Shown piece after piece: positions 9,143-18,240 of a DNA stretch of 64,000 bases. How positions within the stretch are numbered: position 1 is the stretch's first letter; each line of letters starts with the position of its first letter. The notes beneath the pieces are model-generated. The model saw only the letters and a list, made by a program, of their open reading frames with translations, did no database searches and was not told the origin of the DNA. This stretch comes from Candidatus Hodarchaeota archaeon (GTDB taxonomy: Archaea; Asgardarchaeota; Heimdallarchaeia; Hodarchaeales; Hodarchaeaceae): assembly GCA_016840285.1 (NCBI GenBank), contig JAEOSR010000134.1, forward strand, positions 23,123-87,122. The letters run 5' to 3'. The translations under genes and the position numbers were made by a program.

Positions 9143-9763
9143 ATGAAAAAGATTGACTTCAAAAAGGAATTGAAAGATTATTACTCAGATGTGTCTCCCA
9201 AAGAATTCACTATTGTGGATGTTCCTCCTCTGAACTTTCTTATGATAAATGGGCTGGGATATCCTGGTACTTCGCAAGAATATCAAGATGCTATGCAAAC
9301 ACTCTATCCTCTATCTTATACGTTGAAATTTATGATGAAGAAGAAAGGAAAAGACTACGTGGTAATGCCAATAGAGGGATTATGGTGGGCTGAGAATATG
9401 AACGTGTTTACTGAAGCTTTCATGGAAAAAAAAGATGAGTGGTTATGGACTTCGATGATCATGCAACCTGATTTTATTACACAACAACTTTTGGACCAGG
9501 CAATTGAAGACGTGAGAAAGAAAAAAGATCCGCCAGCTATTGATAAGCTTCGGTTCGAGAAATACCATGAAGGTCTTTCCGTTCAGATATTATATTTTGG
9601 CTCTTATTCCGATGAGGGTCCAACAATCTCTCGAATGCATCAATATGCCGAAGATCAAGGATATCGATTACGAGGTAAGCACCACGAAATCTATCTTTCT
9701 GATCCTCGGAGAACAAAACCCGAAAGGCTTAAAACTATCATTCGACAACCCATAGAGAAATAA
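9143..9763 (+). CDS. GyrI-like small-molecule-binding domain protein
   Basis: This 206-residue protein matches the stand-alone GyrI-like family by its opening KELKDYYS, then FLMINGLGYPGTSQEYQDAM, YVVMPIEGLWW, and the C-terminal HHEIYLSDPRRTKPERLKT. The fold is the effector-binding domain of AraC/MerR-type regulators. Stand-alone forms have been tied to hydrolysis or sequestration of small cyclopropanoid-type toxins, but the ligand here is unknown. A GTG lies at 9140, but GGAG at 9130-9133 is better spaced to the ATG at 9143, so I used that. It diverges from the methyltransferase. Confidence 0.82.
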   Translation: MKKIDFKKELKDYYSDVSPKEFTIVDVPPLNFLMINGLGYPGTSQEYQDAMQTLYPLSYTLKFMMKKKGKDYVVMPIEGLWWAENMNVFTEAFMEKKDEWLWTSMIMQPDFITQQLLDQAIEDVRKKKDPPAIDKLRFEKYHEGLSVQILYFGSYSDEGPTISRMHQYAEDQGYRLRGKHHEIYLSDPRRTKPERLKTIIRQPIEK

Positions 9764-9888
9764 TCTATTTTAGTTTCCTCATTTTTTAAAAATTAAGTTA
9801 TTAGATTTCTTGATAGAGGAACCTCTTTTAAGAAAAATTCTTAGAGGGGAGAGAAAAAACAGAGACAACTTACAATGGAGTCAAAATA

Positions 9889-11340
9889 ATGAGCGAAACA
9901 ACCTCTACTACTTCAAAATTAAATGTTTTCATGTGGTCAACGTATGATATTGCCAATACTGTCTTCAGCATGGGAATCGTGTCCATGACAGTATTACAGT
10001 ATGGAACACTGTTAGGAATGTTGAATGGTTTCGATTATAGCTTAAGTTACTTCTTAGCTAGCTTGGCTGTTTCGATTAGTACTTTGATTGTTGCTATTAC
10101 AATTCCTGTCATGGGTACCATTGCTGATAATAACGGTAAAGGAAAACCAGGGACAGTTCTCTTTGGATCATTGACTATTCTTTTCACAGGGATTGTTTTC
10201 CTGTTAAATAACATTTTCATTGCGTTATTCTGCTTTATAGTCGCAAACATCTTTTATCAATGGGGGAATTTGTTCTACGATACAATGATCCCCAGGATTT
10301 GTCAGGATAAGGATAAAGGATGGGTTTCAGCCGTTGGGGTAGCGTTAGGATATTTTGGCTCTTTTTTCGCGGTTATCTTCAATTTTGCTGCCATAGCGTT
10401 TTTTACTGAAGCCGTTGATCTTCCAGATAACATTGGAACTATTGCACCTGATCAATATGAAACTGTAATTGGGGTGCCTAAAAGTGAGTGGATTGGTCAC
10501 CTAAACGAAATGTGGTTACTCTGTGCACTCGGTTTCCTCTTGATTGCCTTACCATTCTTATTGACAAGAGAAAGAGCAGGAAAAAATCGTTTGGCCGAAG
10601 TAGGGCTACGTGGTTTACTTGGATCAGCAATAAGTGAGACTGCTGAAACTGCTAAAGAAGTCTGGAACTATAAAGATATGCGTTGGTTTGTACTAGGATG
10701 GTTTTTTGCTATCGATGTTGTTCAGACTGTCATCAATATTATGAAGCCCGCTGCCGTGGAAGGATTCGGGATGGATGAAACGACTGCTACCATCCTACTT
10801 CTTGTCGGAGTGGTGTTCGCTGTATTGTTAACTGGCATTGCAGGCCCAATTGCTGATCGGAAAGGGCCTAAATTTCTTGCCAAAATTGTAGGTGTGGTGT
10901 GGCTGATCGCCTTGGTTATTCCTATTTTCGCTGATAGTTTTGATGATACAGCTTCTGCAAATCTTCCAGTCTTTCTAAAAATTCTTCCAAATTTCACAGT
11001 CTTTATAATGGCGATTCTGGTAGGATTCGGAATGGGTTCCATTTGGGTAGTTCAACGAACTATGACTATCGAACTTGCTCCACCAGAGAAAATTGGCCAA
11101 TACTTCGGGTTTAGTAAACTCGCTGGAAAGGGTAGCAGTGCTTTTGGAATCCTCCTATTTGGAGGAGTGATTAGTTTTTTTGCGTCCGCCCAAGGATTTG
11201 GTTCTAACGCGCTAGCATATAAAATTGGAATCTTTGTACTGTTAGTGATGTTCTTAATAGGATTCTCGTTCTTCATGTTAGTTAAAGATAGGCATCAGGA
11301 ATATGTTGCGGGAAAACGTGCTCCATTTAATCACGAATAA
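9889..11340 (+). CDS. MFS transporter, UMF1/Atg22 type
   Basis: This 483-residue integral membrane protein has about twelve hydrophobic segments. The N-terminal MWSTYDIANTVFS corresponds to the YDxANS signature of the UMF1/Atg22 group of the major facilitator superfamily. The loop GTIADNNGKGKPG after the second and third helices and GPIADRKGPK in the second half match the duplicated MFS A-motif. Atg22 exports amino acids from the yeast vacuole; the substrate of archaeal members is not known. Its own promoter region lies at 9764-9888. Confidence 0.82.
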   Translation: MSETTSTTSKLNVFMWSTYDIANTVFSMGIVSMTVLQYGTLLGMLNGFDYSLSYFLASLAVSISTLIVAITIPVMGTIADNNGKGKPGTVLFGSLTILFTGIVFLLNNIFIALFCFIVANIFYQWGNLFYDTMIPRICQDKDKGWVSAVGVALGYFGSFFAVIFNFAAIAFFTEAVDLPDNIGTIAPDQYETVIGVPKSEWIGHLNEMWLLCALGFLLIALPFLLTRERAGKNRLAEVGLRGLLGSAISETAETAKEVWNYKDMRWFVLGWFFAIDVVQTVINIMKPAAVEGFGMDETTATILLLVGVVFAVLLTGIAGPIADRKGPKFLAKIVGVVWLIALVIPIFADSFDDTASANLPVFLKILPNFTVFIMAILVGFGMGSIWVVQRTMTIELAPPEKIGQYFGFSKLAGKGSSAFGILLFGGVISFFASAQGFGSNALAYKIGIFVLLVMFLIGFSFFMLVKDRHQEYVAGKRAPFNHE

Positions 11341-11518
11341 CCCCCTCCATATCCTCTTTTATTTTCTAAATTACTCTAGAACACATCATATTGCTGCAAA
11401 GTACGTATGGAGCTTATGAAAATAGAGATTTCCTTCTTAATATGTATCAAAAATTATGTAATCAAAGAAAAAATATCGAGAAGAAAACACCACCCAGGTG
11501 AATTAATTACTTTCAGCA
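11341..11518. other. First part of a 519-base gap without an intact gene
   Basis: The stretch between the transporter and the MBL-fold gene is 519 bases. Its first 178 bases contain a pyrimidine-rich segment just past the transporter stop that could end transcription. I see no RNA gene or clear reading frame in it. Confidence 0.5.
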
Positions 11519-11866
11519 ATGAAAATACTCAAATCTGTATCTAGAGAAGCAGTGAACAAAAAAGCCGTCGCCTCAAGATACGAATTTAAATTGGACCCAA
11601 TTTCAACTTCCCACCTGGGACTTTATTATTGCACAAAGTAAAAAGATTAAAAACGTTACTGAACGTTTCCTAAATGTGGAATCACCAATGACGAAGTCGC
11701 TGTTATCCCACTCAGCAACATTCAAGAGAAATTGACACGGTTTAAAGTCATTACAAAGTCACGAAAGATAGTGCTCAGTAATATTTACAGGATAAAGCTC
11801 AATCCCATCATTTGGGCAAGGAAAGATACTACATTGTCTATAAACGGAAGTAATCATTCATGGTAA
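11519..11866 (+). pseudogene. Possible decayed reading frame
   Basis: One frame from the ATG at 11519 to the stop at 11864 reads like protein along most of its length, but holds three in-frame stops close together (TAA 11639, TAA 11648, TGA 11660 region). Before them it encodes about 40 residues (ending HLGLYYCTK). After them about 65 residues run without a stop (beginning TFPKCGITNDEVAV). CTK and PKCG could be halves of a zinc knuckle. The frame overlaps the start of the next gene. I infer a degraded gene, but a chance open frame is possible. I do not recognise a family. Confidence 0.25.
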
Positions 11867-12900
11867 ACAAAGTGTCAGCTTTAGGAATTACAGCAATTGT
11901 TATTTCTAATTTAATAGTCGGTGCAGCTTTTGTTTTAATGTCTACTGATAACAATGAACAGACCAGTAATAATATCATTGTTGATGGTCAAGAAATTATT
12001 AGTGATAAGTTTCTGTACTATCACGGGATTACAATTTCCTGGATCGCAGAAGCTGGTTTCAGAATCAAGTCAGGAGATCTCATCGTTTACATTGATCCCT
12101 ATATCGTATCAAGTGACGCAGAAAAAGCTGATATCATAATCTGTACTCACCAACACGGGGAACATCTTTCCGTGGCAGATGTGGTAACTATACGTGATGA
12201 CAATACAAGCCTCTATACACCAAAACCAGATCCATCTATTGATGGCACCGGTCCTACTCCTGGTTTTTTACTCACGCTAGGACTTGGAAATGTAAGCTTT
12301 ATAGAGCCAGGTATAGTGGTTAATCATTCTGGTATCATTCTCGAATTCGTGCCTGCTTACAATATCGACAAATACAATCACCAAACGGGTGAGCTATGGC
12401 ATCCACCATGGGCAAATTGGACAGGTGTCATTGTTGAAATAAATGGAACCAGGATTTATCACGCTGGGGACAGTGGACACATTCCTGAAATGGAACAGAT
12501 AGATTGTGACATTTTCTTGGTACCCATCGGGGGGGTAGCGGTGATGACACCCCGAGAGGCAGCTGAAGCTGTAGAATCTCTTAAAATAACATCAAATTTA
12601 AAGTATGCAATTCCCATGCACTATACTTATTTTCCTGGGATGGATGATTTTCCAAATTCGCCAGCATCGGAATTTGTAGCAAAAGCTAACTGCACTGTTG
12701 TTATTTTAAAGCCAGAGTGGGCGTGGACGGCCGAAACAAATACTACTAGTTCCTCAATAGTGACAGGTACTACCAAGACATCACAAGTCACAGCTAATGG
12801 GAGCCAATCTTCTACTCCACTTACGACCCCTGGGTTGGGGATTGCCACTCTCTTAATTGTATTCTCAGTCTATTCAACAAGAAGAAAATCTCGTAAGTAA
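11860..12900 (+). CDS. Surface-anchored UlaG-like MBL-fold hydrolase
   Basis: This 346-residue protein has an N-terminal hydrophobic segment (about residues 6-26), a metallo-beta-lactamase domain, a Thr/Ser-rich stretch, and a C-terminal membrane segment followed by RRKSRK. It should therefore act outside the membrane. The metal motif is THQHGEH, where glutamate replaces the usual aspartate of HxHxDH. Further ligands are likely in YHAGDSGH and in the histidine of MHYTYFPGMDDF. The layout resembles the UlaG/L-ascorbate-6-phosphate lactonase-like group. Substrate is unknown. The start lies inside the decayed upstream frame. Confidence 0.78.
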   Translation: MVNKVSALGITAIVISNLIVGAAFVLMSTDNNEQTSNNIIVDGQEIISDKFLYYHGITISWIAEAGFRIKSGDLIVYIDPYIVSSDAEKADIIICTHQHGEHLSVADVVTIRDDNTSLYTPKPDPSIDGTGPTPGFLLTLGLGNVSFIEPGIVVNHSGIILEFVPAYNIDKYNHQTGELWHPPWANWTGVIVEINGTRIYHAGDSGHIPEMEQIDCDIFLVPIGGVAVMTPREAAEAVESLKITSNLKYAIPMHYTYFPGMDDFPNSPASEFVAKANCTVVILKPEWAWTAETNTTSSSIVTGTTKTSQVTANGSQSSTPLTTPGLGIATLLIVFSVYSTRRKSRK

Positions 12901-13131
12901 TTTGTTGGGGAGAAAAATCCTGATCAGTGATAAGGATAATGAAGGATCGCACGGGACAGATTATTCTGTATGGTTTAGAATCCATGATGGTGCATTACTT
13001 TGGATGAGTTGTGTAAAAAAACGTAACTTTCTCCTCCCTTCCCTTTTTCTTAACAGCTGGGATTCTTTGATCGCTTCAGTTAAAGTCAAACTAAAATATG
13101 AATAAAAATCATTGAGAACTTAGGGAAAAAA

Positions 13132-14610
13132 ATGTATCGAAAGAGAGTGATGAGAGGATTTTTAATTAATTTTGTTATTATTTTGAGTCTACAATTTCCC
13201 TGGATGAAAGCTATTGAAAATAAAAATATTTCTTCTCTAGATGGTCATATCACGGATGAGGGGACAAATATTATCCAAATTCAACTAAATCAAACCCTTG
13301 GTGGGCCAGAAAGAGACTATGCTATTGAAGCAATTCAGACTGCGGATGGTGGGTTCCTCATTGCTGGTTCCACTGAATCTTATGGTGAAGGAGATTTAGA
13401 TATGTGGTTATTAAAAACAAATAGTACTGGATCTGTGGAATGGAATCAGACTTACGATATCTTCGGGAGTGATAGGGTTCGTGACCTCATCCTGACTACG
13501 GATGGGGGATTCCTCTTAGTTGGTACTTCAACATTTGAAAATATGTTACCTGTGATATCCATTGGATCAGTATTGAAATTATACGCTAATGGAACGGTAG
13601 AATGGCACCAGTCTTATTTTTATGACCGATCACCTGAGTATGGTGATGAACACTCTTTTTTGGATTCAGTAATTCAGACGAAAGATGGGGGGTTCCTCCT
13701 TGCTGGTGAGACTGCAGATTATTATGTCGGTGACTCTGGGCCTAATAATATGGATATGTGGCTGGTGAAAACTGATGTCAAAGGCTCTGTGGAATGGAAT
13801 CATATTTATGGGTCAAGGGATGATAGTGGTTACTCCGTAATTCAGACTACTGATGGTGGGTTCCTCATTGCTGGTGAGGCGGCAGAGTATCAAACCTCTG
13901 AACACATAGTATATCCCCATAATATGGATACGTGGCTTGTGAAGACTTATGTCAATGGTTCTGTTGAATGGGAGCAGACTTATGGAGGATCAGTGCTGGA
14001 AAGGGCAGTTGAAGTTATTCAGACAACTGATGATGGATTCCTCCTTGCTGGTGTAACAAAATATTGGACTAATGATTCGGATATGTTACTAATAAAGACC
14101 GATGACAATGGAATAGTTAAATGGAATCAGACATATGGTGGGCCAGAAAGAGATTCTGCTTCTTCAGTTATTCAAACGGCTGATGACGGGTTCCTCATCG
14201 TTGGCACTACTGAATCATATGGAGCTGGTGATGATGATATATGGCTTGTCAAGACGTATGCTAATGGAACCATGAATTGGAATCAGACCTTTGGGGGAGC
14301 AGAAATGGATCGTGCAACTGGAATAATTCAAACAACAGATGAAGGATTTCTTATTGTAGGTTACACAGAATCTTATGGAGCAGGTGATTTGGACATGTGG
14401 ATGTTGAAATTCTCAGAAACTAGAGATACACCCACAGAATCAATACTCAGAACAAAAACAGAGGATGAAACAAATCCAACGAATACTATTTCCGCAAACT
14501 TAAGTGAGTCAAAGGATTCGTCAGCTTTCATTCCTGGATTTGAGATTCCTTCAGTTATAGTAATATTCTTATTGGGAGTCATTTTTTACAAACGAAGGAA
14601 AGAAATATAG
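13132..14610 (+). CDS. Surface protein of propeller-like QTxDGGF repeats
   Basis: This 492-residue protein has a signal-like N-terminus (about residues 8-27) and a C-terminal membrane segment (about 467-487) with a basic tail. Between them lie about eight repeats of roughly 50-60 residues. Each contains VIQTTDGGFLIAG, then a DMWLVKT strand and a GSVEWNQTYGG turn, with frequent N-glycosylation sites. Such repeats are expected to form a beta propeller and are widespread in archaeal surface proteins; the function is usually unknown. Near-identical repeats point to recent internal duplication. The gene follows the MBL protein on the same strand after 231 bases. Confidence 0.72.
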   Translation: MYRKRVMRGFLINFVIILSLQFPWMKAIENKNISSLDGHITDEGTNIIQIQLNQTLGGPERDYAIEAIQTADGGFLIAGSTESYGEGDLDMWLLKTNSTGSVEWNQTYDIFGSDRVRDLILTTDGGFLLVGTSTFENMLPVISIGSVLKLYANGTVEWHQSYFYDRSPEYGDEHSFLDSVIQTKDGGFLLAGETADYYVGDSGPNNMDMWLVKTDVKGSVEWNHIYGSRDDSGYSVIQTTDGGFLIAGEAAEYQTSEHIVYPHNMDTWLVKTYVNGSVEWEQTYGGSVLERAVEVIQTTDDGFLLAGVTKYWTNDSDMLLIKTDDNGIVKWNQTYGGPERDSASSVIQTADDGFLIVGTTESYGAGDDDIWLVKTYANGTMNWNQTFGGAEMDRATGIIQTTDEGFLIVGYTESYGAGDLDMWMLKFSETRDTPTESILRTKTEDETNPTNTISANLSESKDSSAFIPGFEIPSVIVIFLLGVIFYKRRKEI

Positions 14611-14825
14611 AATCTCTTAAGTTTGTAGATCGAAAGAGTCTCCTTCTTGACTACGTTCACTTGGAATGGAATTAATTTCACCATGTTGACTTAACCCCAA
14701 TGCAAGCTTGCACAAATCTTGAGACTATCCGTTTTCAACATGACCCAATAAAAAATTTTCCCGTTTTCAGTTGTACTATCGTAATAAAGTATTAATGAAT
14801 TAATTACATTCTTTGATAAATTTCG

Positions 14826-14842
14826 AAACATTTAAATATATT
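14826..14842 (+). promoter_or_regulatory. TATA box, probably leaderless start of the winged-helix/ARPP-1 gene
   Basis: The A-rich GAAACA element (14825-14830, BRE-like) and TTTAAATATA (14831-14840) lie 23-38 bases upstream of the ATG at 14863. Archaeal transcription usually starts about 25 bases past the TATA box, so the message would begin at or within a few bases of the ATG. No Shine-Dalgarno sequence is visible before this ATG, which supports a leaderless message. Confidence 0.5.
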
Positions 14843-14862
14843 ACACATTTTGATAATAACTG

Positions 14863-16209
14863 ATGAAAAAAATCCAAGATCTTCTCTCTGCAAAGGGGTC
14901 ACTAGCCATTCTCTCTTACCTTCAAAGTAATCCTGGCATTACTGTAGCGATGATTAACACCTATTTCACGAAATTCATTCACTCTCCCCTTACTACTGCG
15001 ACAATTTACCGTAGGATCGAGAAATTAGAACAAATGAAGTTGATTGCCCGATTACGAACGGATTCTAATCGGCTGATCCTTACTCTCTACTCAGAGGAGG
15101 TCTTAAAAAAAAATAAGAGGTGGAAAAAAGTGAATTTTCAAACGTTAATTCAAGATTTAGGAAGTTATTTTGATATAGGTAATCCTGTGGCACATGATAA
15201 ATTTGTTGTTTATCCTCTGATTAAAACAGATGTATCTTCAGTTGTTTCAGGCTTACTTGAGGCGGAGGAACGAGAACTCGCATGGATCCAAGAATCAGAA
15301 GGATCAGAAAGCGTCGAAATCCTTGAAGCTATTAACAAAAGTAAAAATCCAGTGTTAATACCCTATCTTCATCAGGTTGAAGGCGGAAAACAGGATAGAA
15401 CCATATTTGAACCTATTCTCATTCCTATTGGCTATGATGAGTCCAATCCGTTAAAAATTCCTGCAAAATGCATTGAACAGTCCCGATGGAGATATTCTAG
15501 CTCTCGTGGTGAAACGACATCATTAAAATTCAAATCAGCGAAAACTCGTATGGCCTCACAAATGGCAAATGTTTCTGCGAAAGCTGGGGATCAATCAACA
15601 ATTTGGGAAACAGTATCCGCTGCGGTAGGTGCGTTACAGCTTGGCGAGGAAGATGCACCTACTCATAGTTATCGTGAGATTCAAGAAAAATCATATGAGA
15701 AAGATGGTGATCTCAAGAAACTTCAAGAAACGCTGGCTACTGCCATCAATCTTGAGAACCAGGTTGGAATTGTTTGTGCTTATGGAGATAAGCTGCTGGG
15801 CCTCGAAATTTATGGTTCTCCTACTCTTTGGAACCAATTCAACGAACTCGTCCTCAAAGGATTTCTTACTGATAAAGCATTCATGGATAAAATAAAAACT
15901 GATCAGAAGCTACCCGCTAACTTAGGAGAAATCCTACGCAACGAATTCAAAGATCTCCAAGTTAATAAAGAAAAAGCAACAGGTACAGGGGATTTGTTCC
16001 GGTTTAATAATAAGAAATGGCAGGGTATTAGTATAAATTACCAAGGAAATCCTGTACATCTCTATGCTACCAAGGAGCAAGTCGATATTCTCAAGGGGAG
16101 AAGACCACGGATGCCCAGAATGCCTCAAATGCAGGTTCAATCAAATCTAGATCCTCAGATACAACAACAAGAAATAGCACTTGAACAAATCCTTGATGAT
16201 TCAGAATAA
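14863..16209 (+). CDS. Winged-helix protein fused to an ARPP-1-like domain
   Basis: This is a 448-residue protein. Residues 1-85 form a winged helix (AKGSLAILSYL, then LTTATIYRRIEKLEQMKLI). Residues about 125-300 resemble the ARPP-1 (DUF6569) family: VYPLI, then EAEERELAWIQESE, KNPVLIPYLHQVEGGKQDR, a strand ending ILIPI, and KIPAKCIEQSRWRY. In bacteria ARPP-1 occurs in conflict-type loci with ADP-ribosylglycohydrolase and phosphatase genes; its activity is unknown. The rest is helical and ends in a Pro/Met/Gln-rich tail. It heads a run with a paralogous winged-helix gene and a vWA gene. The ARPP-1 call rests on pattern matching by eye. Confidence 0.6.
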   Translation: MKKIQDLLSAKGSLAILSYLQSNPGITVAMINTYFTKFIHSPLTTATIYRRIEKLEQMKLIARLRTDSNRLILTLYSEEVLKKNKRWKKVNFQTLIQDLGSYFDIGNPVAHDKFVVYPLIKTDVSSVVSGLLEAEERELAWIQESEGSESVEILEAINKSKNPVLIPYLHQVEGGKQDRTIFEPILIPIGYDESNPLKIPAKCIEQSRWRYSSSRGETTSLKFKSAKTRMASQMANVSAKAGDQSTIWETVSAAVGALQLGEEDAPTHSYREIQEKSYEKDGDLKKLQETLATAINLENQVGIVCAYGDKLLGLEIYGSPTLWNQFNELVLKGFLTDKAFMDKIKTDQKLPANLGEILRNEFKDLQVNKEKATGTGDLFRFNNKKWQGISINYQGNPVHLYATKEQVDILKGRRPRMPRMPQMQVQSNLDPQIQQQEIALEQILDDSE

Positions 16210-16228
16210 CCTCTGTGAGATTAGGACA

Positions 16229-16783
16229 ATGTTAGACTTACTGGCTTCAAAAGGTACCAAAGAGATTTTGGAATATATCAGAAAGCACCCTAAATCAAGT
16301 AGTGTTGATGTAAATGCTTATTTTAGGAGTGATGAAGCCCCTGAATCACTTACAACTGCAACGATTTATCGAAGATTAAAGGAATTAGAACTGGTTGGTT
16401 TTATCATCAGACAACCACCTGATTCTAACACCTTTATTCTTACTCAACAAGCCATCGACATTCTTGATCAACAGATTCTTCAGCATCCTGAAATTACTGA
16501 ATTAAAACGATCTCATCGATCTCTTCTCCGACAAATTAAGCAACATAGGGATGCCAATGTGATTGAACTACAAGAAAAGGCAGTATTGTCTCCTACTACA
16601 ATTAATATAGGTTTACAGAAATTAAGTAATCTTGGTCTGATAGAACCTGTCAAGGTTGATCCAAAAAAACCAATACGGTCGTTAAAGCGTCCAGGACGAC
16701 CCAAAAAACGTCATAAGCTTACAAAAAAAGGGGAAAAGGTGTATAAAGCGCAAAAAAAACTTGAGGAAGAGCAAACAAAGTAG
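16229..16783 (+). CDS. Winged-helix DNA-binding protein with AT-hook-like tail
   Basis: This is a 184-residue protein. The first 85 residues are clearly homologous to the start of the upstream gene: both have ASKG/AKG, then TTATIYRRxxxLE. A second winged helix follows (TTINIGLQKLSNLGLIEPV). The C-terminus carries KRPGRPKKRHK, an AT-hook-like GRP core. A longer frame opens at 16181, overlapping the previous gene; the ATG at 16229 aligns with the paralogue's start and leaves 19 bases after the upstream stop, so I prefer it. It is likely co-transcribed with the vWA gene 11 bases downstream. Probably a transcriptional regulator of this cluster. Confidence 0.68.
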   Translation: MLDLLASKGTKEILEYIRKHPKSSSVDVNAYFRSDEAPESLTTATIYRRLKELELVGFIIRQPPDSNTFILTQQAIDILDQQILQHPEITELKRSHRSLLRQIKQHRDANVIELQEKAVLSPTTINIGLQKLSNLGLIEPVKVDPKKPIRSLKRPGRPKKRHKLTKKGEKVYKAQKKLEEEQTK

Positions 16784-16794
16784 AAGGAACCATT

Positions 16795-18063
16795 ATGACA
16801 ATAGAAGAAAAAGAAGATATAAAAATGGAAGTAATCCCGAGCTCACCATATGCTTTAGCCAATGGCGAGACTCATCTTTACATTCAGCTGAAATTAACGG
16901 GAGGGGAGATCGAAGTTGAGGGAACTAGGACAAATATTAACTTGGGAGTAGTTCTTGATCGATCAGGGAGTATGCATGGTTCGAAGCTCCAAAAAGCTAA
17001 AGAAGCTGTTGAATTCGTTGTAAATAACCTCTCGAAAGAGGATGTGTTTGCTTTAACAATATATGATCATAAAGTCGACACACTCATCTCATCAGCCAAA
17101 TTAACTAACCGTACCGCAATCATAAACCAACTCCGTTCTATTCGCAGTCGTGGGCGTACAAACCTTCATGGAGGTGTCGTTGAGGGAGCACAACAAGTTG
17201 AAATAGCAAAGCATCTAGAGTATCGGAATGTGATGTTACTCCTTTCTGATGGTCTTGCCAATGAAGGTATTACTGATCGAGGCCGAATTCGGGAATCTGT
17301 AATGGATATTTATGGAGGGGGTATTGGTATTAGCACATTCGGTGTTGGTGACGATTTTGACGAAGATTTACTCGTTAATATTGCTGATGCTGCTGGAGGT
17401 TCTTTTTATTTTATTGAAACACCTGATGATATTCCTAAATTCATTGAACAAGAATTTCAAGGGCTTTTAGCGACTGCAGGTTATAATATAGAGGTTGAAT
17501 GGCAGAAAGCGGAAGATCTACATATTCGAAGAGCATTGGGAGTTCCTTATGAAGATCGTTCATCCACTAAAACAAAAATGGGTGATCTCAGAAGCGGGAA
17601 TGAATTATTAATTATTCTAGATATGACAATCCCTCCATCAGAGAGTCAGAAAATGGAAGCTGTGACGTTTAAAGTCAGCTGGGTTCCTCGAAGCGGATCG
17701 ACAAGACTAATCCAAACCACCATTCCCTGTAACATCACATATACGACAGATGAAAGACTTCTCGCTACCGAAAACGACCAAGTCTTAGAGAATGTTCATA
17801 TTTTAGAAGCCGCATATACACAATATCAAGCAATGGAGATGGCTGATCGTGGAGATTTTTCAGGAGCTCAAAGAACCATGCATATGTTTCAAGAAAAGCT
17901 TGACCGACAAATTTCTCAGACTGGATCTGCAAATCTTCAAAGGTTACAAGAACAGCAGAGTGAAATGTTAAAAGATGTGTTGAGCGAGGAGAAATATACT
18001 AAAGGAGCTCGGAAAAAACTGCGTTCCAGTATGTATGATCTTCGAAAAAGACGATCTTCATAA
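16795..18063 (+). CDS. von Willebrand factor A domain protein
   Basis: This 422-residue soluble protein has a vWA domain with an intact MIDAS: DRSGS near residue 55, the conserved threonine in GRTNLHGG near 122, and an aspartate in LLSDGLANEG near 147. No signal peptide or membrane segment is visible, so it should act in the cytoplasm as a metal-dependent protein-binding module. Residues about 225-340 form a beta-rich domain, and the C-terminal 80 residues are helical and charged. It is 11 bases after the winged-helix gene, which suggests one message. Cytoplasmic vWA proteins often pair with AAA ATPases; none is present here. Confidence 0.8.
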   Translation: MTIEEKEDIKMEVIPSSPYALANGETHLYIQLKLTGGEIEVEGTRTNINLGVVLDRSGSMHGSKLQKAKEAVEFVVNNLSKEDVFALTIYDHKVDTLISSAKLTNRTAIINQLRSIRSRGRTNLHGGVVEGAQQVEIAKHLEYRNVMLLLSDGLANEGITDRGRIRESVMDIYGGGIGISTFGVGDDFDEDLLVNIADAAGGSFYFIETPDDIPKFIEQEFQGLLATAGYNIEVEWQKAEDLHIRRALGVPYEDRSSTKTKMGDLRSGNELLIILDMTIPPSESQKMEAVTFKVSWVPRSGSTRLIQTTIPCNITYTTDERLLATENDQVLENVHILEAAYTQYQAMEMADRGDFSGAQRTMHMFQEKLDRQISQTGSANLQRLQEQQSEMLKDVLSEEKYTKGARKKLRSSMYDLRKRRSS

Positions 18064-18118
18064 GGTGTTGCGATGGCACGGGTTTGCAATCATACTAGTC
18101 TCCCGTAACTTTCGTAGA

Positions 18119-18130
18119 TCCTTTTTTTTC
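18119..18130 (+). terminator. T-run after the vWA gene
   Basis: An eight-base T tract at 18122-18129 follows the vWA stop by about 60 bases. In archaea short T tracts in the RNA-like strand are enough to end transcription. It also implies that the AIM24 gene downstream has its own promoter. Confidence 0.35.
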
Positions 18131-18240
18131 TACTAAAAGAGTTAAAAAGCAACATTCTCTTTTCGCTTTACTTTTAATTAACTTTTATTTCAGCTTTAAA
18201 CATACCAGCTTAGATACTTAACATGATGTGAGATGAAAAT

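Noticed and set aside
12857..13105. 82-codon frame overlapping the end of the MBL gene
   Set aside because: Composition is irregular, there is no SD sequence, and the part beyond the overlap lies in a normal intergenic stretch.
13132..14610. Tandem repeats as a CRISPR array or satellite
   Set aside because: The repeats are degenerate at the DNA level and are in frame, so they are protein repeats. I found no CRISPR array or rRNA gene in the window.
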